A DNA stretch of 40,644 nt from an uncultured bacterium (GTDB lineage Bacteria; Muiribacteriota; Ozemobacteria; Ozemobacterales; Ozemobacteraceae): NCBI GenBank assembly GCA_900317935.1, contig ONIU01000036.1:1-40644 (forward strand), written 5' to 3'. The position numbers and the translations under genes are program-made. The notes below the pieces were generated by a model, which made no database searches, was not told where the DNA came from, and saw only the letters and a list, made by a program, of their open reading frames with translations. Of this stretch, positions 8,948 through 18,369 are shown piece after piece; within the stretch, counting starts at the first letter, position 1, and the number at the start of each line of letters is the position of its first letter.

Positions 8948-10459
8948 ATGAAAACGAAGTATATGCTTCCCCTATTTCTTTTTATTCACTTAACAGGGTT
9001 TACTGCTGACTTCGTTCTTGAGAATAACCTTTTAAACAAAGGTATGACTTATTTTTACCAAAAAAATTACACAGCAGCAGCTGATTATTTAGGCCAAGCT
9101 GCTGACTTAAACCCGGGCAATGTTTGGGCAAGATACTATTATGTGTATTCTTTAGCTTTGCTTGGCAAAAAAAATGAAGCTTCAAAGTGGCTGCCCAAAC
9201 TTTCTTCTATATCAAAAACTACTCATTACAAACAACTGGTTTCTTTTTTGAATTCAGAACACACACAAAAAGCTTTTGAAACACCTAAAAAAAAGAATAA
9301 TACAAAAACTAAAACAGCAAACCCAAAACCTAATGTATCACAAAAAAATAAAAAAACAGATATTTTAGACGAAGCAGAATATTTTATTGATTCAGGCGAT
9401 AACCAAAAAGCTTTGTCTATAATAAAAGATTATATGAAAAAGAATCCTGCAGAAGGAAAGGCATATAAATTGCTTGCAATGATTGATTTCAACAATAGAG
9501 ATTATCAAGCCTCTGCAGAGAAATTTGAGAAAGCTTTTCAAGAAGGAATAAAAGACTTCGATTCTTATTTCATGGCTGCTCAAGCAAATTTAGATATTCA
9601 AAAATATGATACCGCTTTGGTTTATTATGAAAAAGCAAGCCAAATTAATGCCAAAGATTTGTTCGTAAAGATTTCTCTGGCAGATCTTTATTGTGACAGA
9701 GCTAATTACGAAAATTCAATCCGTCTCTACAAAGAAATACTAAAAGATGATCCGAATTATCTAGATGCTAAAATCGGTCTGGCAAAAATAGAGTTTAATA
9801 AGGGCTACCTTGAAGAAGCCTTAGAACATGTTTCTGGAATTATAGATGAAAATCCAGATAATGCAAAAGCTCACTATCTCAAATCCCAGATTTTCATGGA
9901 AAATAAAGATTATGATAATGCACTAAAAGAAGCAGAGACTGCTTTTTCTTTTAACCCATTGAGTATTGAATACAGGGTTTTCTGTTCTCTTGTAAAAGTT
10001 AGAAACTTTAAAGTCCAAGAAGCCGTTAATGACCTAAAAAAAGTATTAGAAATGTTCCCAGAAAACACTTATGCTCTTACCGCTCTTGGTGAAGCTCAAC
10101 TGACTGAGGGAAATATGAAAGAAGGAAAAGCAACTTTACTCAAGTCTGAATCTATAAAAAAAATGCCACAAACAGCTTTGTTACTTGCCTTAATAGAATG
10201 TAATGAAAAAAACTATGATAAAGCTGATTTGCTATATAAAGATTATTGCGTATTAGCTGGAAATAGCCCGGAATCCTTATTGGAATATGCCAGTTTTACA
10301 GAATTAAAAGGCAATAAAGAAGAATGTTTAAACTCATATTATGCTGTTTCTAAGAAGTTTCCAGGAACACCATATGCAGAAAAAGCTGAAAAAAGAGCAA
10401 ATGAAATAAAAATGTCTCATTCTCAGCAGTCTAAAGAAAAATATGGTATTTATTATTAA
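8948..10459 (+). CDS. Secreted TPR-repeat protein
   Basis: About 503 residues. I chose the ATG at 8948 over an in-frame TTG at 8936 because it places a compact signal peptide (MKTKYMLPLFLFIHLTGFTA) at the N-terminus. TPR units follow (NKGMTYFYQKNYTAAADYLG and later repeats from about residue 140 to 480), separated by a Lys/Asn-rich linker at about 115-145. It is therefore likely periplasmic or envelope-bound. It resembles the secreted TPR protein at 27659 in design. The next gene overlaps its last 17 bases. Confidence 0.82.
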   Translation: MKTKYMLPLFLFIHLTGFTADFVLENNLLNKGMTYFYQKNYTAAADYLGQAADLNPGNVWARYYYVYSLALLGKKNEASKWLPKLSSISKTTHYKQLVSFLNSEHTQKAFETPKKKNNTKTKTANPKPNVSQKNKKTDILDEAEYFIDSGDNQKALSIIKDYMKKNPAEGKAYKLLAMIDFNNRDYQASAEKFEKAFQEGIKDFDSYFMAAQANLDIQKYDTALVYYEKASQINAKDLFVKISLADLYCDRANYENSIRLYKEILKDDPNYLDAKIGLAKIEFNKGYLEEALEHVSGIIDENPDNAKAHYLKSQIFMENKDYDNALKEAETAFSFNPLSIEYRVFCSLVKVRNFKVQEAVNDLKKVLEMFPENTYALTALGEAQLTEGNMKEGKATLLKSESIKKMPQTALLLALIECNEKNYDKADLLYKDYCVLAGNSPESLLEYASFTELKGNKEECLNSYYAVSKKFPGTPYAEKAEKRANEIKMSHSQQSKEKYGIYY

Positions 10460-11216
10460 AATTATCTTTGTTTTATTTTTAATTATTGCTGAAACGCAAT
10501 CCTTTGCCTGTGATAGCACTGTTTTAGCTCTTCTTACTGGCAACGACATCAATTCATCTACTGTCTCCAAATTTCTATCAGTTTCAGATAAACTTGTTGC
10601 TGAAGGTGATATGCTAAATTCATACAATATAGCAGCGGCCAAAAAGCAACATGCCATAATTATGAGAGATTGGCTTGGATTAATTTCTGAACTTGGTTCA
10701 ACACCAATGGTATCAGATGCACATAAAAAAGAATTCAGAGAACTATTATCTGATGTGGCAAAAGGTTTAGGAATAGTTAGGAAACAGCTTGAAAAGGAAA
10801 TTTACTTAAACATACATGAAATAATAGAAGTTTGTGTTACAAAGATTACAATTCTTGCAACTTTAGTCAGAGACAATACCAAAGTTTATAATTTCCTTCA
10901 GTTTGAACTTTCTGTTTATGCTCCAGGAGTTTACCTTGATAAACATGATGAATTTCTTACAGAAAGTTTTTTAAAAGACATTGAAACAACTGTAGGTAAT
11001 CTGGAAAAAACTTATTCTCAAAAAGCAAAAGAATCGTCAAAAGATTTCTTGAATTCAGTAGAAAATCACAGGAAAATAATTGATGAAGTCAAAAATAATA
11101 AGATTTCTTGGGAAAAAGCCACTCTTTCCTACAATGATTTGAAGAATTCTTTTGTTGCCCTTAAGCAGCAACTTCTTTCTGATGGCTACTTTGAGGATTC
11201 TGGAGAAGCCAAGTGA
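10443..11216 (+). CDS. Exported protein of unknown function
   Basis: 257 residues beginning with a hydrophobic signal segment (VFIIKIIFVLFLIIAETQSFA, split before Cys22 or so). The rest is helical with a coiled tendency near 180-240 and no family I recognise. The start overlaps the end of the TPR gene by 17 bp, so the two are likely translated from one mRNA. Its 3' end overlaps the end of the convergent gene on the other strand by 31 bp. The cleavage region QSFAC resembles ESFAC in that convergent gene, which may reflect a related export signal. Confidence 0.65.
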   Translation: MVFIIKIIFVLFLIIAETQSFACDSTVLALLTGNDINSSTVSKFLSVSDKLVAEGDMLNSYNIAAAKKQHAIIMRDWLGLISELGSTPMVSDAHKKEFRELLSDVAKGLGIVRKQLEKEIYLNIHEIIEVCVTKITILATLVRDNTKVYNFLQFELSVYAPGVYLDKHDEFLTESFLKDIETTVGNLEKTYSQKAKESSKDFLNSVENHRKIIDEVKNNKISWEKATLSYNDLKNSFVALKQQLLSDGYFEDSGEAK

Positions 11217-12202
11217 TTTGATTTTGAATTAGCTTTTCTTTCTAATAATTTTTTTACTATTTCTTCAAAACCAGCCAATTCAGCATAGTTAACCGGTAAT
11301 TTACCTTCCGCATCTATAATATCAAAACAAGAATCCGGGTATGTATCCAATATAACTTCAGCCAAGGAAGCATCCCCTGTTTTTATAGCATAAATCAGTT
11401 GTTTACTAGCTTCAGCATCTATTTCTTCTTTTTCCAAGTTCTTTATCAAATCTGATTTAAAAACCTCCAGCGGAGGAATATCGCTAGGTGCGTAAAAACT
11501 TGTATTTACACGCAAAACATGTTCTTTACTGTCTCCAACAGAGCCCCAATCCACATGAATCGGCATAGAATTATTCTTTTCAACTGTTTCAAAAAATCCA
11601 CCTATAGGTGTAATTAAAGGGTCGACAATTATTGTTGGAGAAACATCAAATTCATCAACAAACAAAAGATTATCGCTGCTATCAGAAACTCTCACATAGA
11701 CAGAAGTTTCGTCTCGAACAACAAAACGAAGTAACGCCCAAATCTGCATATTCAAATCTATCATATGTAAAGAAGTTCTCTTTGAATCTAAAACATATAA
11801 ATCAAGAAAAAAATGTACATCGGACTCTTTTGTCTGCTGTGAATGAATATCTGTTATGTTGGGAAGTTTTTCAAAATCCGGTATATTGGCATCAATAAAA
11901 ATATTATTTAATGCTTCTTTTATGGATGAATAAGACTCTTTGCTGATTGATTCGCCTTCTATGCCAGAAAATATGCTCCTTACCTTAAAAGGTTTGATAC
12001 GTATATTGCAAACCTTCATTTCTGTAAGAAACTTTTTTTTAAACTGCATAAAAGCCTCAGTCAAAGAAAAAACACTGGGGCTTCGAAGTTCTTCTGTTGA
12101 AGTATCGATTGTTTTCCAAACTGATGGAACCATGACACATGCAAAAGATTCAATTACAGCAAAGGAAACAAATAAACATGCAAGAATAAAGAATCTTCTC
12201 AC
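11186..12202 (-). CDS. Exported protein with C-terminal ankyrin-like repeats
   Basis: 338 residues with a signal peptide (MRRFFILACLFVSFAVIESFA). The central 220 residues are not recognised. The C-terminal part, LIYAIKTGDASLAEVILD followed by DAEGKLPVNYAELAGFEEIV, has the spacing of two ankyrin-like repeats. It is the last gene of the minor-pilin-like operon, 5 bp after the preceding gene, and overlaps the convergent exported-protein gene by 31 bp. No terminator is visible between the two convergent genes. Envelope location is inferred from the signal peptide. Confidence 0.68.
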   Translation of the reverse strand: MRRFFILACLFVSFAVIESFACVMVPSVWKTIDTSTEELRSPSVFSLTEAFMQFKKKFLTEMKVCNIRIKPFKVRSIFSGIEGESISKESYSSIKEALNNIFIDANIPDFEKLPNITDIHSQQTKESDVHFFLDLYVLDSKRTSLHMIDLNMQIWALLRFVVRDETSVYVRVSDSSDNLLFVDEFDVSPTIIVDPLITPIGGFFETVEKNNSMPIHVDWGSVGDSKEHVLRVNTSFYAPSDIPPLEVFKSDLIKNLEKEEIDAEASKQLIYAIKTGDASLAEVILDTYPDSCFDIIDAEGKLPVNYAELAGFEEIVKKLLERKANSKSNHLASPESSK

Positions 12203-12207
12203 AAAAT

Positions 12208-12960
12208 CTACCTCTTCCTAGAAGGATAAGTTCCACCCTTCACGACATCATTCATTTCTCTATCCTGAATTCTAGCTGTTATTTGCTCTGAAACAGTAGT
12301 TTGTCCTTTAGAATCTGGCATAAGCATTACTAACTTTAATGTCACAAGAACCTCATGTCTTCCTATGTTTACACTGTCTGTTGCCTTCTGAACATAGACA
12401 GCCAAAGAATCAACATCTTTGAGAGAAGTAATAAAATCTCCATCTTTATTTCCAAAAGTTATTCTGCTGTTGCTTGTAGGCCCAATGGATTCTGAAGGAG
12501 TAGAGCCAAGCAATTTGTCTTTATTTCCTGTATATACAAAAGAAAGTGTTTTTTGATAACACTCTAGAGAAATTCCCTTCCAAATTCCATTTTTATCTTG
12601 CGTAATACCTAATTCTAGATTTTTATCACAAATGGGAGTTACTCTAGAAGCAAAGAGAATACCAGTATCTGTTGAAGATGCCAAAGAATTATAATATTTC
12701 GATGCTATAGTAATAGGTATTTTTGATTCTGTTTTCCTGTTCCCGTCAGGACCTAGAGAATATAGATTTGTGGCTCTTTCAACATTTTCCTTAAATTGTA
12801 AAAGGAATCTTTGGGCTTCTTTCTGCGTATTCATTCGCCATGTGCCAACTTTAAATCCCTTGTTGCTTCCACCAAAAATAGAAAAAGCAGCCGTAATCAC
12901 TAATCCTAGAAGTACAGTAGCAATCATTATCTCTACAAGAGTAAAGGCTTTCTTATTCAT
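12208..12960 (-). CDS. Type IV pilin-like / pseudopilin protein (PilW or GspJ type)
   Basis: About 250 residues. The ATG at 12958-12960 gives MNKKA followed by FTLVEIMIATVLLG, a class III prepilin signal with Glu at +5; cleavage would be after Ala rather than the usual Gly. A longer in-frame reading from 13017 exists but would bury this signal. It overlaps the preceding gene by 8 bp. Size and the third position after PilV-like and PilX-like genes suggest a PilW/GspJ minor subunit. The prepilin peptidase at 25332 could process it. Confidence 0.8.
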   Translation of the reverse strand: MNKKAFTLVEIMIATVLLGLVITAAFSIFGGSNKGFKVGTWRMNTQKEAQRFLLQFKENVERATNLYSLGPDGNRKTESKIPITIASKYYNSLASSTDTGILFASRVTPICDKNLELGITQDKNGIWKGISLECYQKTLSFVYTGNKDKLLGSTPSESIGPTSNSRITFGNKDGDFITSLKDVDSLAVYVQKATDSVNIGRHEVLVTLKLVMLMPDSKGQTTVSEQITARIQDREMNDVVKGGTYPSRKR

Positions 12961-13516
12961 GTTTTGTAAGTTCTCCGGAAACAACAATTTTGTAATTATT
13001 AACAGGCCGCTTATCACTTAATTTTAAATCTACGGAAATTTCTATAGATTCTGTTTGAAAATCTTTTGAACTTATAAGTGAAATATCTGTCGTATAAGTG
13101 GGATGCCCAAGTGGTTCTATAAAATCAGAAGTATAATCTCCCATTAGAATACCTTCTTTAAGCCCCGAACCATTCCCTAAAAATGATTCATAAGGCATAG
13201 GAAGTTGCGTTTGCTTAGCATCTAGTTTAGGCAGAGAAGAATCTGTTTTGGTTCTTTTCCAGTAAATATACTGTCTATAGGATCTTATAAAGAAATCAGG
13301 ATATTTTTTTATTTTGTAGAGAGCAATATTCTGAATTCCTTTTGCTAAGAAATCAGCTTGAATTCTATCGTATTGCAATTTAGCAGCAGGGGCTGTACTT
13401 GTAAATATCTTGACATAGATGCTTCCTAATGCCAAAATTATTGCAGCAATACATAAAACAACTACTATTGCTATTCCATTTTTTCTATTTCTTTTCATAT
13501 TGAGTATTCTTCTCAT
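12953..13516 (-). CDS. Minor pilin-like protein (PilX or GspK type)
   Basis: About 187 residues starting from an ATG that overlaps the previous stop (ATGA at 13513-13516); a start at 13498 (MKRNRKNG) is also possible. After a basic stretch comes NGIAIVVVLCIAAIILALG, a pilin-type hydrophobic helix without the usual Glu at +5, as is typical for GspK and PilX-like subunits. The remaining domain is not recognised in detail. It lies between PilV-like and PilW-like genes with overlaps on both sides. Confidence 0.7.
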   Translation of the reverse strand: MRRILNMKRNRKNGIAIVVVLCIAAIILALGSIYVKIFTSTAPAAKLQYDRIQADFLAKGIQNIALYKIKKYPDFFIRSYRQYIYWKRTKTDSSLPKLDAKQTQLPMPYESFLGNGSGLKEGILMGDYTSDFIEPLGHPTYTTDISLISSKDFQTESIEISVDLKLSDKRPVNNYKIVVSGELTKHE

Positions 13517-14097
13517 TCTGTGTTGCAAACAAAAGTTATAGCGGAATAAGTCTTTTCTTTTGCTACTACCTTACCATCAACAGGAGTAACATCTACTGTT
13601 ATTTTTATAACCGCATAAGCATAATCACCGGTTAAGCTTGCAAAAGATTCAGACCTGGTATTCTTATAACGGAATCTCCATGTATTTGGTTTATCATATA
13701 CATAATTCTTATTAGGAAACTCAAGTTCCATCAGATTATTAAAAGTTATCGGCTGCTTTTTTAGAACAGCTGTTACTTCATAGCTATTCTGCCCAACTGC
13801 AACTTTTCCAAAACTAACATTTTTAAAATTAGAATCGATTTTTTTACTTGTTCCGCCAATAGCATCATTCAATGTTTTAAAGGGAAGAGAAGAGAGAAAA
13901 TTCATTCTGTCTACAAGAATTTGAAGAGCTTCCCCTCTTCTGAAATCGTGAGTAGTCTCCCTATGACCGTGACTAATAATGCCAGCCGCTCCTATTGCTG
14001 CCACACATAGAATTATGAATGATATCATAATTTCTATTAAGGTTACGCCCCTTCTATCAGAAGGGGCATTTTTGCAATCAAGCAACAAGGAGATCAT
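13513..14097 (-). CDS. Minor pilin-like protein (PilV or GspI type)
   Basis: 194 residues with a long leader ending in DRRG, then VTLIEIMISFIILCVAAIG: a clear prepilin peptidase site with Glu at +5 (E22). The globular part is about 150 residues. The start ATG overlaps the TGA of the giant secreted protein gene (ATGA), and its own TGA overlaps the next start the same way, so the genes are tightly coupled. Family membership is clear; PilV versus GspI is a guess. Confidence 0.82.
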   Translation of the reverse strand: MISLLLDCKNAPSDRRGVTLIEIMISFIILCVAAIGAAGIISHGHRETTHDFRRGEALQILVDRMNFLSSLPFKTLNDAIGGTSKKIDSNFKNVSFGKVAVGQNSYEVTAVLKKQPITFNNLMELEFPNKNYVYDKPNTWRFRYKNTRSESFASLTGDYAYAVIKITVDVTPVDGKVVAKEKTYSAITFVCNTE

Positions 14098-17000
14098 TGT
14101 TCGTTGACTCCTCTTTCAAGAACACGGTAATCAAACTTAGAATCAAGAACATCAAAATAAGCTCTTAAAGTTCTTGTCTGATGTTGATCCTTAGCATTTG
14201 TCGGATTCTTTATTGCATTAGAATTGTCCGGCCAATCTTTGGCATCATCTTCTACTTCAAGTTCAACATAGTATTTACCAGCATTTCTGAAAACATACTG
14301 AATTGCTTCATCTGCCTTTCCATCTGCCAATTTACCAGTAGGATACTTATTGAGAGTGAAGGATTTACACTTAGGAGTACCTGAATTATCTATCATTACA
14401 AACCTGAACAAAACAGGAACGTCAGTTAATAAGCGACAGTCTTTTGTTTTATTAGTTTTTTCATCATCCATATTTTCTCTGAATATGGTAAGCAAAGCTT
14501 CTTTTGCTTTTAGGAATTTAAAACTGTCTTTTATGTTTCCACCGAAAGTATTTTTGATATACCAATCATTAGACCCGTTACTTTCATCATCTACAGCCAA
14601 GAACCACTGACTAGTATTCTTGATCGTAACAAAACCATTTTTCGGATCTGCTTCAAACCAATTATTATATTTTTTATCAACTACAATGGTTGGAACTCTG
14701 AACTGACTTTCCATATCTGGATATCTATCCTGGAAAGCACTAATAAAGATATTAGGGCGATCATTGTCTTTTATAACTATGGTTCCAACAAAGTAATCAT
14801 CCTTAGCTGATCCAATAACAGTATTTTTGTTATTTAAGCTGTTATAAGAATCATCATTGCAGCTTTCTACCCAACTCAAACCAAATTTATAATTAGTATA
14901 TCCGCTAGTATTGTTAGCATAGTTGAATGGCAATCTAGCATTGTCTATTCCAGTTATACTACTGAAATTATCCATACAGCCAGCAGGAATATTATACTTC
15001 ACATAACTCAAAGCCTTAGAAGGAACAAGACCAACAGATTTTAATTCTGCATCATCGTTAACTGGTACAGGTGCAATTGATTGCCCAACCAAAGATGCAA
15101 CTTCTTTAATGCCGGCAGCCGTATCATAATGCAATATAGCTTTACGTTTATCTCTATTAAAACTAGCTCTTAATGCATTTGGCATACCTGGAACATTATG
15201 ATATTGGTCATTTGTATTTTTATTGACTACTGGAGTTCCAGTATAATTAGCCATTGGGTTGTTGTCGCAAACATAGAATATCATCCAAGTATTTGGATTC
15301 CATCTATCAATCGTTTCACCTGTTGAAGCATTAATAAAAACAGTGCTTTTGTTTTCTTTTATGCTTTTAATGTCTGCTTTATTTTTAACAGATTTATAAG
15401 CAGGACCATTAGCGTAAACCATCTTGTAACCAGGAACAATTCTTTGGGCTGCATTTTCTTCAGCATTGTATTGGTAGAGAGAGGGTCCAGTATTATCTGT
15501 TACGCATACTTCTGCTTCACCGTTAATTGAAATAGTAACAACTACCGGAACTTTTTCAGATTTATATTCCCATCCATAAGAAGTTTGTCTTACTGGATAT
15601 CTGACATAAACCATATACATATATTGTCTTGAAACAGATGCATTAATAACATATCTGAGTGGGTCAGAAGGCATTGGCATAAGATCTCTTAACTGAGCCT
15701 GTGTAAGATTAAAGTTTTCCACAGTAAGAGTTTTAGACCAAATTGATTCGTTACCTTTCATTAAATCTGCTCTCCAAGATACTTGGAAATTATCGACCCA
15801 TTTCAAAGTATCAGGGATCATATTTGGATCTTTTGGATCTGGCGGATTATCAGCCATAACAACTTTTGTTCTATCTAATCCTTTATTCAGATTGGCCTGA
15901 GTTTCTCTAAGCTTCATACCCCATCTGATATTTGTTTTATAAAAGGCATTACCATCATTATCTACAGATTGACACAAACTTGCCCCATCCATAACAAATT
16001 CTGTTTTTTTCAGAGACGAATCCTTAGAAGATGGTGTTGGTTTGTATTCATTTTCTCTATCATAATTCAAACTGGTCATAATAATGCCTCTGCCATCAAC
16101 AGACTCAGGCGGCTTTTTCCAAGTTTGTTTAATATGTTCCCAAGAATAACCGTCACGAACTATTCTGCCTCTTGCAGTAGCTACCTTTGGAGGATCACTA
16201 GGTCTTGGATAGAGACAGGTTTCTTTTTCAGAAGCCAATGCACCAACTTTTAGTTTGGTATAATCATAATATCTATATGTAACCTTTACGCCAACATCAA
16301 ACTCGCCTTCAAGAAGTGACGGAAAAACAAGCAGATAATCACCTGTCGTATCTAATACTTCATAGTCTTTATCGCCAGGTTTAATTGTTTTACCAAACTG
16401 ATCTTTGGTTTTAACAATTTTCCAGTGAAATACCACAGAACTTTCTTTTATTGTATTTGGGTAACGACCTATGGCTCCATCCTTATCTTTATCTTCAGAT
16501 GCTCCTGTAACATTTACACCATTAGCATCATAATAAGGAGCATTTTCGGCAATAAAGAAAATATTTCTTGTACTAGAATAAGAACCGTCATCATTATCTG
16601 GCGATGCCATTACAAAGCCTGTGCTAGTTAATTCCATAGGCCCACAGCAATCAGCAACAGCATCAACATTTGTTGGTTCTGGAGGTGTTGGTACATTGAT
16701 AACAGCTAATTCAGTACGTATATTGCTGCCATCTCCATCATACCTTGTCTGGTAAAGATTTGAAGTCCATATCTTTTTAGAGTCTATCTTGTTATCTTCG
16801 GTAATATATTCTCTTTCGTATTCATTGTATCCTAATGGAATTCTATTATTGATTCTAGAGAAATCGGTATCCAAACCATAAGGCCGTTTGTAAATAGCCT
16901 TATAAACCATTTGTCGATAAATCGCAACAAAATGCTTTTCTGTTCCATAAGTGAATATATATTTTCTTGTAGTTTCTGTTCCATCTTTACCGAAATTATT

Positions 17001-18347
17001 GATATTTTTGGGTTCTAATTCTGTCTTTAAAACATAAAGATTTCCAAAACCATCAGCACCTATTTTATCTGGCAATCTGCCGTCGAAATGAACATCTATT
17101 TCGTCTGGTGGGCCTGATTTGCCTCCTTCAACTCTAACAAATGAGTATACCTTTGCTTTTTTAGAGTCATAGGCGTAAACAATACCGCCTGTTTGCCACC
17201 ACTGATCAGAAACAGCAACACAAGCCAAATCACTTGAATTTGCTATACGCATAGCAGCAGGACAATTTGCAGCATCCATCCATTCATTTATTACATCTGA
17301 GCCTAACAAATACACATAATTTGAAGTAGAATTTCTTGTAGAAATACCAATAAAATTACATGTCAGATTGTCGCCTTTACCAACAATAATGTCGCCAGCT
17401 CCTTTATTCAGAGTGAAGTTAGTTTCACCTAAAGGGCGATTATACAAATAACTGCGCTTAACCTGAGAAGAATAAACAAATCTAACAATTGGTTCAGGAG
17501 TTCCAGGAAGAGCAACGTCTGGTTGAGCACGAATACAACCGTCTACACATTCACCAAGGGTTGAAGCTGTTCCTTCTGTTCCGGTTGTAACTGTTGCAAC
17601 AAAAGCTGATTCGGAATTAACTTTAACAGGTGATCTTTTATTCTTAATATTCATAGACAAAAGATTGATATCTTTTGTGTGTTCTGTCAAAAATTCTTTT
17701 ACAACACGGTGACACCAACCACCACTGCCATAGGTCCAGTTACTATAAACATTATAATCTCGAGCATGATACCAATCTACCCCAGAAGTAACCCAATATA
17801 AATCATAACCTTGTTTATCTTTACCTGCAGATACAGGAACTTCAGTACAAGGTATATCTGATGGAGTAAAAAATCTATCTAGAGACTTACAATAATCAGT
17901 ATGAGTATGATTACCTAGTCCTGTAGGAGATGATCTTGGTCCAGAATGTGCACGATGAACAATAAAAGGCGGGTCATAACCATACACACCTGAGTCACCA
18001 CGAGGAATAACTCTTCTCTTGACTTCTACTCCATCAAGAGATCTGGTACTGTCTTTTGAAGCCCAAAAAGTATATAGTCTCTTCTCAATAAGACTCTCAG
18101 AAGTTTCGTTAGCAGTACCAGTCCACCACTGACCAGCAGAAATACCATAAGCATCTTCTGGGTCATACATCCAATTATAACTATCTGTTGTCAGATTGTT
18201 CAGTGCATAAACCCCTCTATGGCTTCCATTCCCAACAAGCACAAAACAATCGCCGTTCTGTTCATAAAAAACATGCAGATTTCCGCAAATACCACCAGTG
18301 CATACCAAGAGTAAACACAACAGCAATACTTTTATCTTATTATTCAT
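14094..18347 (-). CDS. Giant secreted protein in the minor-pilin operon, possible tip adhesin
   Basis: About 1417 residues. I use the ATG at 18345-18347, which has AGGAG 11 bases upstream and gives a signal peptide (MNNKIKVLLLCLLLVCTGG); a longer reading to 18461 overlaps the preceding gene. The N-terminal half has beta-propeller-like strands, for example IGADGFGNLYVLKTEL, and many Cys pairs. The C-terminal end, YVFRNAGKYYVELEVEDDA, looks like a PKD/immunoglobulin-type strand set. Just upstream of three minor-pilin genes, it occupies a place comparable to PilY1 in pilus operons. The PilY1 likeness is positional; I see no clear sequence match. Confidence 0.6.
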   Translation of the reverse strand: MNNKIKVLLLCLLLVCTGGICGNLHVFYEQNGDCFVLVGNGSHRGVYALNNLTTDSYNWMYDPEDAYGISAGQWWTGTANETSESLIEKRLYTFWASKDSTRSLDGVEVKRRVIPRGDSGVYGYDPPFIVHRAHSGPRSSPTGLGNHTHTDYCKSLDRFFTPSDIPCTEVPVSAGKDKQGYDLYWVTSGVDWYHARDYNVYSNWTYGSGGWCHRVVKEFLTEHTKDINLLSMNIKNKRSPVKVNSESAFVATVTTGTEGTASTLGECVDGCIRAQPDVALPGTPEPIVRFVYSSQVKRSYLYNRPLGETNFTLNKGAGDIIVGKGDNLTCNFIGISTRNSTSNYVYLLGSDVINEWMDAANCPAAMRIANSSDLACVAVSDQWWQTGGIVYAYDSKKAKVYSFVRVEGGKSGPPDEIDVHFDGRLPDKIGADGFGNLYVLKTELEPKNINNFGKDGTETTRKYIFTYGTEKHFVAIYRQMVYKAIYKRPYGLDTDFSRINNRIPLGYNEYEREYITEDNKIDSKKIWTSNLYQTRYDGDGSNIRTELAVINVPTPPEPTNVDAVADCCGPMELTSTGFVMASPDNDDGSYSSTRNIFFIAENAPYYDANGVNVTGASEDKDKDGAIGRYPNTIKESSVVFHWKIVKTKDQFGKTIKPGDKDYEVLDTTGDYLLVFPSLLEGEFDVGVKVTYRYYDYTKLKVGALASEKETCLYPRPSDPPKVATARGRIVRDGYSWEHIKQTWKKPPESVDGRGIIMTSLNYDRENEYKPTPSSKDSSLKKTEFVMDGASLCQSVDNDGNAFYKTNIRWGMKLRETQANLNKGLDRTKVVMADNPPDPKDPNMIPDTLKWVDNFQVSWRADLMKGNESIWSKTLTVENFNLTQAQLRDLMPMPSDPLRYVINASVSRQYMYMVYVRYPVRQTSYGWEYKSEKVPVVVTISINGEAEVCVTDNTGPSLYQYNAEENAAQRIVPGYKMVYANGPAYKSVKNKADIKSIKENKSTVFINASTGETIDRWNPNTWMIFYVCDNNPMANYTGTPVVNKNTNDQYHNVPGMPNALRASFNRDKRKAILHYDTAAGIKEVASLVGQSIAPVPVNDDAELKSVGLVPSKALSYVKYNIPAGCMDNFSSITGIDNARLPFNYANNTSGYTNYKFGLSWVESCNDDSYNSLNNKNTVIGSAKDDYFVGTIVIKDNDRPNIFISAFQDRYPDMESQFRVPTIVVDKKYNNWFEADPKNGFVTIKNTSQWFLAVDDESNGSNDWYIKNTFGGNIKDSFKFLKAKEALLTIFRENMDDEKTNKTKDCRLLTDVPVLFRFVMIDNSGTPKCKSFTLNKYPTGKLADGKADEAIQYVFRNAGKYYVELEVEDDAKDWPDNSNAIKNPTNAKDQHQTRTLRAYFDVLDSKFDYRVLERGVNEQ

Positions 18348-18369
18348 AATCTCTTGTACTCCTAGTTTA

